Counted from the first letter of the stretch, positions 51,275-60,510 are shown. The stretch: DNA of 64,000 nucleotides from Paenibacillus lycopersici (GCF_010119935.1 NZ_CP048209.1:1979501-2043500), one strand, 5' to 3'. Made by a program: numbers and translations. Notes: generated by a model not told the origin, from the letters alone.

Positions 51275-52378
51275 TTATTCGTACACGCGCACTTCGTTGT
51301 AGAACGTATCGCGTTCCACCGGAATGCGGCCGGCGCCTTTGATCAGCCAGATCAGGTCCTCGCGCGTAATGCCTTCGGGGGTCAGCGCGCCGGCTGCGTG
51401 ACTGATCCGTTCTTTAACCATCGTGCCGTGAACGTCGGATGCGCCCATCGTAAGCGACACTTGCGTAAGCTGCGTGCCGATGTTGATGAAATACGCCTTG
51501 ATGTGCTGGAAGTTGTCCAGCATCAGCCGGCTGATCGCAATGGCCTTCAGATCGTCGAAGGCGGAATTACGGCGGCGAATGCTCGCTTTCGGGCTGATCG
51601 GCTGCATGGACAGCGGAATGAAGACCTGGAAGCCGTTCGTCTCATCCTGCAGTTCACGAATCTGAAGCATGTGATTGATGCGGTCTTCCTTCTTCTCCAC
51701 GGAGCCGTACAGCATCGTCGTATGCGTCCGCAGGCCGAGGTTATGCGCCGTGCGATGCACCTCCAGGTACTGGGAAACGTCCGCCTTGTCGACCCTCATC
51801 TTCTTGCGGTATTCGTCCGACAGAATTTCGGCTCCGCCGCCCGTCAAGCTTTGCAAGCCCGCTTTCATCAGCTCTTGAAGCACTTCCTTGTAGCTCAGCC
51901 CGCTGATGCGCGAGAAGAAATCGATTTCGGCCGCCGTGTAGGCCTTGAGCGCAACTTCCGGGAAACGCTCGTTCAACGCCTTCAGCGAGTCGACGTAATA
52001 TTGAAACGGCACATGCGGGTTATGGCCGCCGACAATGTGGAACTCGCGGACATCCGGATGAATATGCTGTTCCACATAGGCGATCATCTCGGGTCCGCTG
52101 AGCGTATATGCGCCTTCCTGGCCTTGATCCTTGCGGAAGTTGCAGAACGCGCAATGCGCTTCGCACACGTTGGTGAAATACAAGCTCATATTCTCAATGA
52201 AATACACTTTGCGTCCGTTCTTCCTGAGATTAACCTCGTTGGCCATCTGGCCGATCGACAGCAGGTCGTCGGAGCGGTACATGAACTCTCCGTCCTCCCG
52301 CGTCAGACGCTCGCCAAAACGCACCTTCTCGATAATGGCTTGCATTTGCTTGTCTTCTGTCGGTATCGCCACATTCAT
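51275..52378 (-). CDS. mqnE: Aminofutalosine synthase (radical SAM)
   Basis: 367 residues. Radical SAM cluster motif CEAHCAFCNF (CxxxCxxC, about residue 72-79) preceded by FTNV, with IVGGHNPHVPFQYYVD and LTGGGAEIL typical of MqnE. It joins chorismate-derived enolpyruvyl-benzoate to SAM-derived adenosine in the futalosine route to menaquinone. AGGAGGA precedes the ATG. The other mqn genes are not in the window. Confidence 0.92.
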   Translation of the reverse strand: MNVAIPTEDKQMQAIIEKVRFGERLTREDGEFMYRSDDLLSIGQMANEVNLRKNGRKVYFIENMSLYFTNVCEAHCAFCNFRKDQGQEGAYTLSGPEMIAYVEQHIHPDVREFHIVGGHNPHVPFQYYVDSLKALNERFPEVALKAYTAAEIDFFSRISGLSYKEVLQELMKAGLQSLTGGGAEILSDEYRKKMRVDKADVSQYLEVHRTAHNLGLRTHTTMLYGSVEKKEDRINHMLQIRELQDETNGFQVFIPLSMQPISPKASIRRRNSAFDDLKAIAISRLMLDNFQHIKAYFINIGTQLTQVSLTMGASDVHGTMVKERISHAAGALTPEGITREDLIWLIKGAGRIPVERDTFYNEVRVYE

Positions 52379-52605
52379 GACGGATTCCTCCTCGTCCGCC
52401 GGGCGCGCGTTAGCAGGTCCGGTGATGAATTTAGATAAAGAATGCTGCTACTTTGTGAAAAAAATTACTTATTCCTTCCCCAAAAAACCTCAGACATAAC
52501 TGTTTTCATTATAAACCTCATCCCGAAGGGCGGCAACCATTAACTCATACCAGAGCACCAAGGAGCTGGAAGGGGCTTGAAATCCGTTAGCCGAGCTCGT
52601 TAGTT

Positions 52606-52634
52606 TTGGTAACCGGCCGAAAATGCAGTACAAT
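52606..52634 (+). promoter_or_regulatory. Sigma-A promoter of the hemolysin III-like gene
   Basis: TTGGTA and TACAAT with a 17-base spacer. The remaining 385-base gap between mqnE and this gene holds an AT-rich stretch near 52470 and no supported gene. Confidence 0.55.
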
Positions 52635-52764
52635 GATCTCGTACGGTTGATTTTGTACGGTGCCAGGCGATCGATCTGAATAGATGGCGGTTCGTCGGGG
52701 TCTGCATGATAGACAAATACGAATCAAGAACGCCGCAAGTCACGTAAGAGGAGGAACGGCCAGA

Positions 52765-53409
52765 ATGGCAAACACGTACACGTATACCCGCAGGGAGGAA
52801 GCGCTAAACGCGATCACGCATGGCATCGGCGCGCTGCTGAGCGTAGCGGCGCTCGTATTGCTCGTCGTATTCGCCGCGCTGAAAGGAAATGCCGAGCATG
52901 TCGTCAGCTTTACGATTTACGGTTCCATGATGCTGCTGCTGTATGTCGCGTCCACGCTCGTGCACAGTTTTCCGGAAGGGAGAGCCAAGCGGGTTTTCGA
53001 AATCATGGATCATGCCTGCATTTATCTGTTTATCGCCGGGACGTACACGCCGATCGTGCTTCACGTGGTGCAGGGCACAGCCGGCTGGACGCTGTTCGGC
53101 CTCGTCTGGGGGCTTGCGCTGTGCGGCGTCGTGTTTAAAGTGTTTTACGCCTCCCGGTTTCTGTTCACGTCCACGCTCGTGTACATTCTCATGGGCTGGA
53201 TGATCGTCTTCGCTTGGGGGCCGCTCAAGGCGCATCTGGCGCCAGGCGGCATGCATCTGCTCGTGGCCGGCGGGCTCCTGTACACGGTCGGCACGGTGTT
53301 CTATGTCTGGCGGAGCTTCAAGCATCATCATGCCGTATGGCATCTGTTCGTGCTCGGCGGCTCGGCGCTCCATTTCTTCGCCATCATGCTGTACGTCCTG
53401 CCGAGATAA
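52765..53409 (+). CDS. Hemolysin III / YqfA family membrane protein
   Basis: 214 residues with seven helices of the PAQR/hemolysin III superfamily. Signature residues: EALNAITHGIGALLS, STLVHSF with the Ser-His metal motif, FEIMDHACIYLFIAGTYTP with the Asp-His, and the terminal HHHAVWHLFVLGGSALHF. These supply the zinc-like site seen in PAQR proteins. Membrane stress or lipid roles are proposed for the family. GGAGGA precedes the ATG. Confidence 0.93.
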   Translation: MANTYTYTRREEALNAITHGIGALLSVAALVLLVVFAALKGNAEHVVSFTIYGSMMLLLYVASTLVHSFPEGRAKRVFEIMDHACIYLFIAGTYTPIVLHVVQGTAGWTLFGLVWGLALCGVVFKVFYASRFLFTSTLVYILMGWMIVFAWGPLKAHLAPGGMHLLVAGGLLYTVGTVFYVWRSFKHHHAVWHLFVLGGSALHFFAIMLYVLPR

Positions 53410-53547
53410 CGCAAGCATGAAGCGCGTTATTCGCGCAAGACCGCATGAAACGAGACACCCTGCTTATTGAGTCAAGTCCGGATGTGCAGTATACTATATA
53501 CTATAGAAACGAAAGTAAGTCGATCGAATGACCGAGGAGGGAATATC

Positions 53548-53907
53548 ATGATTACGATCAGCGAGACGGCAAACGAGAAAATCAAAGAAATGCTGGAGGC
53601 CGAGGCTTCGCCGGAGCTGTTCCTGCGCGTCGGCGTGAAGGAAGGCGGCTGCAGCGGTTTCTCCTATAATATGGGCTTCGACGATGAAGAGGCCGACACC
53701 GACAAGGCGATGGAATTGAACGGTCTTAAAGTCGTCGTGGACGAAGCAAGCATCAAATACTTGAACGGGCTCATCATCGATTTCAAGGAATCCGCCATGG
53801 GCGGCGGCTTCACGATCACGAATCCGAACGCGACGGCGACCTGCGGCTGCGGCAGCAGCTTCAGAACGGCGACGGAAGCGGGTAATCCTGCAGCGGAACC
53901 TTGCTAA
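53548..53907 (+). CDS. erpA: A-type Fe-S cluster carrier (HesB/IscA/ErpA, YutM-like)
   Basis: 119 residues. Three conserved cysteines: GGCSGFSYNM (about 36) and TCGCGSSF (about 104 and 106). Matches the YutM/ErpA-like branch, with a short variable tail ending in Cys. Transfers Fe-S clusters; Nfu is encoded 4 kb away. GAGGAGGG precedes the ATG. Confidence 0.93.
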   Translation: MITISETANEKIKEMLEAEASPELFLRVGVKEGGCSGFSYNMGFDDEEADTDKAMELNGLKVVVDEASIKYLNGLIIDFKESAMGGGFTITNPNATATCGCGSSFRTATEAGNPAAEPC

Positions 53908-54117
53908 GCGGAGAAGTGGTGCGGGTTTTGGGCGATTAGTCGGTTTGTGAATAGCTCAATCGTTCTTTAGCATGTTGATTGTAGTGGATTGTGGATTGCA
54001 AGGGTTAAATCGACAATTCGCAATCATGCAATGGTGCTGCATGGGTCATGGCCTTCCAGAGTTGTGTATTGATGCCAATACACGGTTCCGGGAGGTTTTT
54101 TATGTTGGTTTCAGGGC

Positions 54118-54585
54118 TTATGACGGCATGATTCTCGCCGTACCTAGAGCAAAGTGATGCCATAGGATGTCTTCCACAAGGTCGCTTGTATTCTCTTCGC
54201 ACTCTACGATTAGGATAACCTCCGAATTTTTGCCGCGCAAAAGGCGTTGTTGTTTCTTTATGACTTTATAATAAAACAAATCGATTAAAAGCCCTAGAAT
54301 GAAGCCTGCTCCAGTGCCGATAAGTCCCCAATAAATCGGCCCCCACGCAAGTTTAAAACCAACGCTCGCTCCTATAACTGCCAATGCAGTGCCTAATATT
54401 GCGCCTGTGCTGATAAGCGAAATCCCGTCTGAGCGGTGAATACTGTCAAACATTTTTCGCTCGGTTTTTCGATTCGTTAAAGGGACTGCGAAGATATTCT
54501 CTATATCGATACCGCATTTCTCTAAAGAACGAATAGCGAGCTCTAAATTCGTCGAGTGTTCAAAAGTGGAGAAAATTTGGATCAT
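54118..54585 (-). CDS. Uncharacterised protein with Gly-rich membrane hairpin
   Basis: 155 residues. The N-terminal 50 residues are soluble, a central pair of membrane segments follows (GAILGTALAVIGASVGFKLAW and GLIGTGAGFILGLLIDLFYY), and the tail is acidic (LIVECEENTSDLVEDIL). Unknown family, but the layout recalls DUF1269/general-stress membrane proteins. The ATG follows the previous gene's TAA after one base, so the two are translationally coupled. Base composition is clearly richer in AT than the surroundings. Confidence 0.7.
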   Translation of the reverse strand: MIQIFSTFEHSTNLELAIRSLEKCGIDIENIFAVPLTNRKTERKMFDSIHRSDGISLISTGAILGTALAVIGASVGFKLAWGPIYWGLIGTGAGFILGLLIDLFYYKVIKKQQRLLRGKNSEVILIVECEENTSDLVEDILWHHFALGTARIMPS

Positions 54586-54586
54586 C

Positions 54587-55381
54587 TTATTCACCTGCCA
54601 CTCGTCCCCTTTTAACCTTAAACTGCGGATGTTGGTACTTTTTTATGAGATATGTTTTTTGTTCGGAGTCGAACAATTTATTATTCTCCACGGTGTTCAT
54701 ATACGAATCGAAAACGGCAAATCCCCACATAGAAGGCATATACAAAAGCCATTGTTTATCCAAAGCTTCTGTCGCTTGCGATATCTCCCCAAGGAATATG
54801 TAATGAACGGCAACAAGCGTCTTGGAGAGATATAAAAAGAGTATCGTCCAGACAAGCGAGAAGAATGCCGTTAAGAGTCTATGTATGTGCAGCTGCCCGA
54901 GTCCTGGCATGAATAGAGACCAGATGACGGACATAATGGGCTTCCGCTTGTCCAGATAATTGATTTCAAGGGCTCCGATGCTAAAGGAATTATAAGGCGC
55001 CTCTTCCCGCTCCGCAAGCAAGTAAACTTTATTCATATCCACGCATGTTCGATAACTGTCCCAAATGCCGAATATATAAACGGGAATATACATGAGCATC
55101 CATCTGGTGTCTAATGTTTCTTTAGCCAGATCGATATTGCCGCAAAATGTATGCACCATCGCCAAGTTGATTTTTGCATTGTAATTGACTGTCACTTCCC
55201 ACATGAACAACACTAACCCTCGTAAATACTTACTTAGCAAAAGATGACCGAAACCCGGAAAGGCTGCCGACCACCATGCGATTACGTAAGGGTTTCGCAA
55301 ATGAAATTGCGTTGTTCCGGCAATGCTGACATGGGCTTTGTAGCGGCGGAATTTATTTTCAATATTTTCAAAGTTATTCAC
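54587..55381 (-). CDS. Uncharacterised membrane protein with internal duplication
   Basis: 264 residues in two similar halves: FPGFGHLLLSKYLRGLVLFM with MYIPVYIFGIWDSYRTCVDM, and FMPGLGQLHIHRLLTAFFSL with LYMPSMWGFAVFDSYMNTVE. Each half has a PG-G motif at a helix start, as in small TM2-like or DUF5683-like proteins. I do not recognise a specific family. First of a coupled pair; AT-rich. Function unknown. Confidence 0.75.
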   Translation of the reverse strand: MNNFENIENKFRRYKAHVSIAGTTQFHLRNPYVIAWWSAAFPGFGHLLLSKYLRGLVLFMWEVTVNYNAKINLAMVHTFCGNIDLAKETLDTRWMLMYIPVYIFGIWDSYRTCVDMNKVYLLAEREEAPYNSFSIGALEINYLDKRKPIMSVIWSLFMPGLGQLHIHRLLTAFFSLVWTILFLYLSKTLVAVHYIFLGEISQATEALDKQWLLYMPSMWGFAVFDSYMNTVENNKLFDSEQKTYLIKKYQHPQFKVKRGRVAGE

Positions 55382-55585
55382 TGATATTTCTTCCTCTTAT
55401 TCTAAATTATGTATTTTTTATTATTGCCTGTTTAGGGTCGAATATGCGCAGCCGATATGGTTTCGATCTAGGAATAAGCTGGATGTTGCCGGGGAAATGC
55501 TATTGGATAATGGGGATTGGACAAACAAAAAACTCAAAGGTATAAACGAAAAGGTATGAACGAAAAAATACTGAGGAGCAATGTG

Positions 55586-56131
55586 ATGGTAAACCATTTA
55601 ACTGAAGCTTATAAGGAAGTGCAGCAAGCAAGGGATAAGCTGCATCAGCTCACCGTTCATCAGTGGAAACATGAAGCCGTTTTTACATGGGAATGGTGGC
55701 TGCTCGTTGGGTTATCTATAATTCCACTGATTATATGGTGGGGGATCGTCGACAAAAAAAGGGTTTATGAAATCGCCTTTTATGGATGCATGATAAACAT
55801 CATGGCAGTTATTCTAGACGATTTTGGAACTGATCTTTCATGGTGGGGATACCCAATAAAATTAATTCCAATGATCCCTCCGCTATTGACCGCTGATTCT
55901 ATTTTAGTGCCGATTATCTTAATGCTCGTCTATCAGTTGTTTTCATCCCAATGGAGAACTTTCATTATCGCCAACATCTTAACTGGAGCTGTCATAGCAT
56001 TCGTAGCTGAACCAATTTTCGTATGGATCGGGTATTATCAGTTAAATACGTGGAAGTTCTTTTATTCCTTTTTGTTCTATATCGTAGCAAGTTCATTAGC
56101 GCGTCTTATTATTCTTCGAATCCGTAAATGA
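55586..56131 (+). CDS. CBO0543-like membrane protein
   Basis: 181 residues from the ATG with AGGAG seven bases upstream; several in-frame upstream starts lack good sites. About five membrane helices: WWLLVGLSIIPLIIWWGIVD, YGCMINIMAVILDDFGTDLS, and WVW-type ends with YIVASSLARLIILRIRK. The IMAVILDDFGTDLSWWGYP stretch resembles the small CBO0543 family found in spore-formers. Function unknown; AT-rich like its neighbours. Confidence 0.7.
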   Translation: MVNHLTEAYKEVQQARDKLHQLTVHQWKHEAVFTWEWWLLVGLSIIPLIIWWGIVDKKRVYEIAFYGCMINIMAVILDDFGTDLSWWGYPIKLIPMIPPLLTADSILVPIILMLVYQLFSSQWRTFIIANILTGAVIAFVAEPIFVWIGYYQLNTWKFFYSFLFYIVASSLARLIILRIRK

Positions 56132-56385
56132 AAGTTTTACCGTACTCGTGGCGAAGCAGCGATTCATGGCGCTTGATTGCGTTACCGTAACGGGACCTCA
56201 CGGACTTATGTTGATCCTTGACATGAGTTCGGGAGGTTTTGTCACCCGTCCATTGCCCGGGGAATAATCGTCCTTCTCTACCAGCTACTAAATCAGGCGA
56301 GTTGACCATATCAATCATCCAAGAGATAGAGAGCTAGGAGGCATATGCTGTCCTATAGGACGCTTACGAAGGGGAGGACCATGGA
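56132..56385. other. Intergenic stretch without a supported gene
   Basis: A 69-codon frame on the minus strand is open here but has no ribosome site or family match. The right end holds a GTCCTATAGGAC palindrome (56350-56361) and the ribosome site of the next gene. Confidence 0.35.
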
Positions 56386-57060
56386 ATGAGTGACGAACTT
56401 GGGAGACAGCTTGCGAGCAAGTGGGCAAAGACGGAGGCGCTCTTGTCGCATTCGCAGATTGCGCCGCATATCCCGCCGACGCGGCTGTTCACGAAGAGCA
56501 ATCTGAACAGCATGCTGAATCAGCACAGCATGGTAGTCATCAAGCCGGTCAAAGGAGCAGGCGGGCACGGCGTAATCAAGGTCGTGCGGGAAGGAAGCGG
56601 GTACAAGTACACGTATTATTCGAAAACGAACCGGTTCCAAAGCTTCGACGGACTCTATCAATCGCTGAACGGGAAGCGCGGCAACCGCCGGTATTTGATT
56701 CAGAAGGGCATTCGCCTCGCGACGATCGGCGGCAGGCCGATCGATTACCGGGTGAAGTACGTGAAGCAGCCGGAAGGGCATTGGGCGATCACGGCGATCG
56801 TCGGGCGGCTCGCCAAACCGGGCTTGTTCGTGACGAATATATGCCGCGGCGGCACGCTGCTCAGCGGTTCCGAAGGCATTCGCCGTTCGTTCTCCAGCGC
56901 GAAGGTCGGGCCGAAGAAACGGGAAATGCGCATGCTGACGCAATTGTCGACACAGGTGCTGGAGAGCCGGTTTCCGGGGATCGGACAGCTGGGCTTCGAC
57001 TACGGCATCGATACGAGCGGCAAAATCTGGATCTTCGAAGTCAATACAAGACCGCAATAA
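56386..57060 (+). CDS. YheC/YheD-like endospore coat-associated ATP-grasp protein
   Basis: 224 residues. ATP-grasp features: VVIKPVKGAGGHGVIKV (nucleotide-binding Lys and Gly-rich loop), YLIQKGIRLATIGGRPIDYR, and the terminal metal-binding IWIFEVNTRPQ. It matches the C-terminal ATP-grasp part of YheC/YheD coat-associated proteins and is shorter than the roughly 360-450 residue Bacillus forms, lacking their N-terminal domain. Substrate ligation unknown. GGGGAGG precedes the ATG. Confidence 0.88.
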   Translation: MSDELGRQLASKWAKTEALLSHSQIAPHIPPTRLFTKSNLNSMLNQHSMVVIKPVKGAGGHGVIKVVREGSGYKYTYYSKTNRFQSFDGLYQSLNGKRGNRRYLIQKGIRLATIGGRPIDYRVKYVKQPEGHWAITAIVGRLAKPGLFVTNICRGGTLLSGSEGIRRSFSSAKVGPKKREMRMLTQLSTQVLESRFPGIGQLGFDYGIDTSGKIWIFEVNTRPQ

Positions 57061-57189
57061 TATCGCGAATCGCGTGCTGTAAACGCGAAACTAGCGATCA
57101 TTGCACCTATCCTATAGGCGATTGATAGATTTACCAATTCCTATTAAACTTTTTTATTGGGATCGGTTACCATCAGCCTGTGTATAATC

Positions 57190-57277
57190 CTATCCACATA
57201 TTCCCACGGATATTTCCTGTTTTTTCGACCTTTATTCACATTCTGCACACATGCTGTCCACAGCGGGATGTGGATAA
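57190..57277. promoter_or_regulatory. DnaA-box cluster upstream of sda
   Basis: Four boxes: CTATCCACA (57190), TTATTCACA (57232), CTGTCCACA (57254) and, inverted, a perfect TGTGGATAA (57269). In B. subtilis, DnaA binding in front of sda couples it to replication initiation, so conserved regulation is likely here. Confidence 0.8.
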
Positions 57278-57349
57278 TCGGAACGCTTGTTCTATAAGTC
57301 TAGGACATGCTAAGATGAACTGGAAGTAAGAGGAAGGGGGGCTGTGCAT

Positions 57350-57493
57350 ATGGAACAGCTGTCTGATGAGTTGCTGCTGGATGCGTATATCGCCGCGAAC
57401 CAATACCAATTGGAGCAGGATTTTATCGAGATGCTGAAAGCGGAATTGGTCCGTAGACAGATCAGTCCGGATGCCTATCGCAATTCGGCTTAA
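57350..57493 (+). CDS. sda: Sporulation checkpoint inhibitor Sda
   Basis: 47 residues: MEQLSDELLLDAYIAA, then QLEQDFIEMLKAELVRRQIS, matching the two-helix hairpin of B. subtilis Sda (46 residues; LSDELL and DFIEL identical or near so). Sda blocks autophosphorylation of sporulation kinases when replication is under way. GAGGAAGGGGG precedes the ATG. DnaA boxes stand upstream. A PAS sensor kinase of possible sporulation type is elsewhere in the window. Confidence 0.92.
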   Translation: MEQLSDELLLDAYIAANQYQLEQDFIEMLKAELVRRQISPDAYRNSA

Positions 57494-57519
57494 GCGCCGA
57501 TAGTCCCCGCTTAAACGCA

Positions 57520-57765
57520 CTACCGCCATTTCCGGACATAGATTTCGAAGACTGCGCCGCATGACGGGCAGCACGCGACATGACTGCAGCTTGAGACCGC
57601 CGGATCGACGTCAGACAATGTCATCGCCGCTTCGTCAATGTCCGGCTGATAGGGAGCATACGGAGCGGTAAAATCGACCGTCCGCCCGTAATCTGCGGAT
57701 TGCGCCGCGCAGGATGGACATTGAACCGCAAGCTGCTCCAAGCCGTTGCAAACGGGACATAGCAT
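57520..57765 (-). CDS. Small Cys-rich zinc-ribbon protein
   Basis: 81 residues with four Cys clusters: MLCPVCNGLEQL, QCPSCAAQ, and near the end CSHVACCPSCG. Two zinc ribbons are likely. No known family. GGAGGG lies 11 bases before the ATG and is partly inside a long hairpin. Convergent with sda. Confidence 0.7.
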   Translation of the reverse strand: MLCPVCNGLEQLAVQCPSCAAQSADYGRTVDFTAPYAPYQPDIDEAAMTLSDVDPAVSSCSHVACCPSCGAVFEIYVRKWR

Positions 57766-57768
57766 ACG

Positions 57769-57839
57769 AAAGGGTACCCTCCTTAAGCCGTCCGGCGTGG
57801 ATTTCACGGATGTCGGCTAACGGTAGGATACCCTTTTTT
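57769..57839. terminator. Long hairpin with T-run on the plus strand
   Basis: AAAGGGTA pairs with TACCCTTT, continuing TCCT/AGGA and GCCG/CGGC, followed on the plus strand by TTTA. It could terminate rightward transcripts from sda. On the minus strand the same hairpin partly covers the zinc-ribbon gene's ribosome site. Confidence 0.55.
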
Positions 57840-57870
57840 ACGTTTATCAAACGATCGCAGCCCCTTGCCT

Positions 57871-58869
57871 CTACAGCTTCATGCTGCTGCTGTGGCCGGG
57901 CGAAAGCTTGGCCGTCGGATCGACGTACACTTTCGCGTTGTTGACGGCGGTCGGCGCTTCGCCGAAACCGACGGCAATGAGCTTCAACTTGCCGGGGTAA
58001 GTCGTAATGTCGCCTGCCGCGAAGATGCCGGAGATGCTCGTTTCCATGCGCGAATCGACAACGACGGCGCCATTGTCGATTTCCAGCCCCCATTGCGAGA
58101 TCGGGCCGAGCGAGGAGACGAACCCGAAGTTAACGATGACGTCATCGACCGCGAGCTGCGTCGCCGCGGCCGTCTTGGCATGCCGGAGCGTAACGCCGTG
58201 GATTCTGTCCGTCCCTTGCAGGGCGGTCAGCTCGTACGGGGTCAGCACCTTGACGCTAGAATTCAGGAGGTTCTCGACGCTGTGCTCGTGCGCCCTGAAT
58301 TTATCCCGGCGGTGGATGAGCGTTACGCTTGCGGCGATCGGCTCGAGCATCAGTGACCAATCGACGGCCGAGTCGCCTCCGCCGCTGATGAGGACATGCC
58401 GGTCCTTGAACCGGCCGAGGTCGCCGACGAAGTAGTGCAGGTTGCTCTTCTCGAAGCGGTCTGCGCCGTCAAGCTCGAGCCGCCGCGGCTCGAAAGCGCC
58501 GACTCCCGCCGTAACGATGACGGATTTGGCATAATGCGTTCTCCGGTCCGTTACGATCGCGAAGTCGCGCTCATCACGCTTCACGACCTCGAGCACCTTT
58601 TCTTCCAGGCAGACGTTCGGTTTGAAGTGGTCCATTTGCTTCTTCAACTGCTCGACGAGCTCGCCCGCCGTTATTTTCGGAAAACCGGCAACGTCATAAA
58701 TTTGCTTCTCCGGATACAGCGCCGCGAGCTGGCCGCCTAACTGAGGCATGCTTTCGATAATCGTAACGGACGCCTGACGCATCCCGCCGTAGAATGCGGC
58801 GAACATGCCGGCAGGGCCGCCGCCGACGATCGCGATATCGACTTGAGGGGAATCCACTGAGCTGGTCAC
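57871..58869 (-). CDS. yumC: Ferredoxin-NADP+ reductase, thioredoxin reductase-like (YumC type)
   Basis: 332 residues from GTG, exactly the B. subtilis YumC length; GGAGGTG lies six bases upstream, and an ATG five codons earlier overlaps that site. FAD motif [23 protein letters not shown] motif [17 protein letters not shown], and [21 protein letters not shown] before the C-terminal tail; the redox CxxC of thioredoxin reductase is absent, as expected. Supplies reduced ferredoxin or flavodoxin. Divergent from yumB. Confidence 0.95.
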   Translation of the reverse strand: MTSSVDSPQVDIAIVGGGPAGMFAAFYGGMRQASVTIIESMPQLGGQLAALYPEKQIYDVAGFPKITAGELVEQLKKQMDHFKPNVCLEEKVLEVVKRDERDFAIVTDRRTHYAKSVIVTAGVGAFEPRRLELDGADRFEKSNLHYFVGDLGRFKDRHVLISGGGDSAVDWSLMLEPIAASVTLIHRRDKFRAHEHSVENLLNSSVKVLTPYELTALQGTDRIHGVTLRHAKTAAATQLAVDDVIVNFGFVSSLGPISQWGLEIDNGAVVVDSRMETSISGIFAAGDITTYPGKLKLIAVGFGEAPTAVNNAKVYVDPTAKLSPGHSSSMKL

Positions 58870-59316
58870 GGTTGACACCTCCATCAGTATGCAAATCGCT
58901 AGTGAAAGGAAGCCGTTCTATCCCTTCATTATACGGGGGCGACAAGCCGCTTTTAAAGAAGAAAATTGGATGTTATTCTAAAGTTTTTCGTATATTTTAA
59001 CCCTTGATGTTTTCAGAAAAAATTTGTATCATGTGTGATATTAGCAAAGGTATGTCGAAAGACGGCGGGCCTTTTTCATTAATAATTGAAGATAGAGAAT
59101 CACACACTACAGGCAAGAAATGATAAAATTATTGTCTGTTTTGGCGTGTTTGTGTAAATTTTCACATTCATGGGCCGGAATAGCCGGCACCGCCCTATCT
59201 CGGCGGCGGCTTTCCTCTCGCAGAAGTAGAAGCAAAGTACAGCGAAACCATACGCTTTGTTTATCATTCACACAAAAAAGAAAAAGAAAAGACTTAACGA
59301 ATGGATGGGATTCTGG
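58870..59316. other. AT-rich intergenic region between yumC and yumB
   Basis: No coding frame is supported. Long A/T runs around 58975-59140 probably hold the promoters for both divergent genes. A small GCCGG/CCGGC hairpin lies near 59172-59186. No riboswitch class was recognised. Confidence 0.4.
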
Positions 59317-60510
59317 ATGAGCAACATACCGAAAATTGTTATCTTGGGTGCCGGTTACGGCGGCATCCTGACGGCGCTTCGGCTGCAGAAGGAACTGAAT
59401 TACAACGAAGCCGACGTAACGCTCGTCAACAAGCACGACTATCATTACTTCACGACTCATCTGCATATGCCCGCCGCCGGAACGGACAAGACGGAAAATG
59501 CGCGCGTAAGCATCTCGAAGCTGATCGATGAGTTCAAAATCGATTTCGTAAAATCGACCGTCGTGCAAATCCGGACGCAGGATAAGAAAGTGATCCTCGA
59601 GGATGGCACGCTTTCCTATGACTATCTCGTGATCGGCCTTGGCGGCGAACCCGAAACGTTCGGTATTCCGGGCATGCTGGAGCACGCCATGAACATCCGC
59701 AGCATCAACTCGGTTCGTCTGATCCGTGAACATATCGAATACCAATTCGCCCGCTACAAGCGCGAGCCGCACCGCACGGATTACTTGACGTTCGTCGTCG
59801 GCGGCGCAGGGTTCACCGGCATCGAATTCGTCGGCGAGCTGGCGGATCGCATGCCGGAGCTGTGCAAGCAGAACGACGTGGATCCGTCCCTCGTCAAGAT
59901 CTACAACGTGGAAGCCGCGCCGACCGCGCTTCCGGGCTTCGATCCGGAGCTTGTCGAGTACGCGATGGACGTGTTAACGAAGAAAGGCGTCACGTTCCGC
60001 ATCGGAACGCCGATCAAGGAGTGCACGCCGGACGGCGTTATCGTCGGCGATAACGAAGAGATCCGCGCGGCGACGGTCATCTGGGCCGCAGGCGTGCGGG
60101 GCAACCGCCTGATCGAGGAAGCCGGCATCGAAACGATGCGCGGACGCGTGAAGATCGACGAGTTCCTTCGCGTTCCGGGCCACGAGCATATCTATGTCGT
60201 CGGCGACAACTCGCTCATGTTCAACCCGGAAGGGCGTCCGTATCCGCCGACCGCGCAAATCGCGATGCAGCAAGGCGTCGTCTGCGCGCATAATCTGGTA
60301 GCCTCCATCCGCAACCAGCCGCTGAAGAAATTCGAGTTCAAGAACAAAGGCACCGTCGCTTCCTTGGGCAGAGGCGAAGCGGTCGGTCTGGCATTCGGCA
60401 AGAAATACAAGGGCCGCGTCGCCGCATGGCTGAAGAAAGCCATCGATATCCGTTATCTATACATTATCGGCGGCATCCCGCTCGTGATCCGCAAAGGCAA
60501 GTTCCTGTAA
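59317..60510 (+). CDS. yumB: Type II NADH dehydrogenase-like protein (YumB/Ndh family)
   Basis: 397 residues. FAD site IVILGAGYGGILTALRLQ, NADH site LTFVVGGAGFTGIEFVGEL, second FAD motif IYVVGDNSLMF and quinone-side motif TAQIAMQQGVV. The C-terminal helices (KYKGRVAAWLKKAIDIRYLY) bind the membrane. It oxidises NADH and reduces menaquinone without pumping protons. The ribosome site is weak (GGATGGG). The next gene overlaps by one base (TAATG). Confidence 0.94.
   Translation: MSNIPKIVILGAGYGGILTALRLQKELNYNEADVTLVNKHDYHYFTTHLHMPAAGTDKTENARVSISKLIDEFKIDFVKSTVVQIRTQDKKVILEDGTLSYDYLVIGLGGEPETFGIPGMLEHAMNIRSINSVRLIREHIEYQFARYKREPHRTDYLTFVVGGAGFTGIEFVGELADRMPELCKQNDVDPSLVKIYNVEAAPTALPGFDPELVEYAMDVLTKKGVTFRIGTPIKECTPDGVIVGDNEEIRAATVIWAAGVRGNRLIEEAGIETMRGRVKIDEFLRVPGHEHIYVVGDNSLMFNPEGRPYPPTAQIAMQQGVVCAHNLVASIRNQPLKKFEFKNKGTVASLGRGEAVGLAFGKKYKGRVAAWLKKAIDIRYLYIIGGIPLVIRKGKFL

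Noticed and set aside
56109-56318. 69-codon minus-strand frame
   Set aside because: No ribosome site or family, and it overlaps the end of the CBO0543-like gene; conservation would be needed to revive it.
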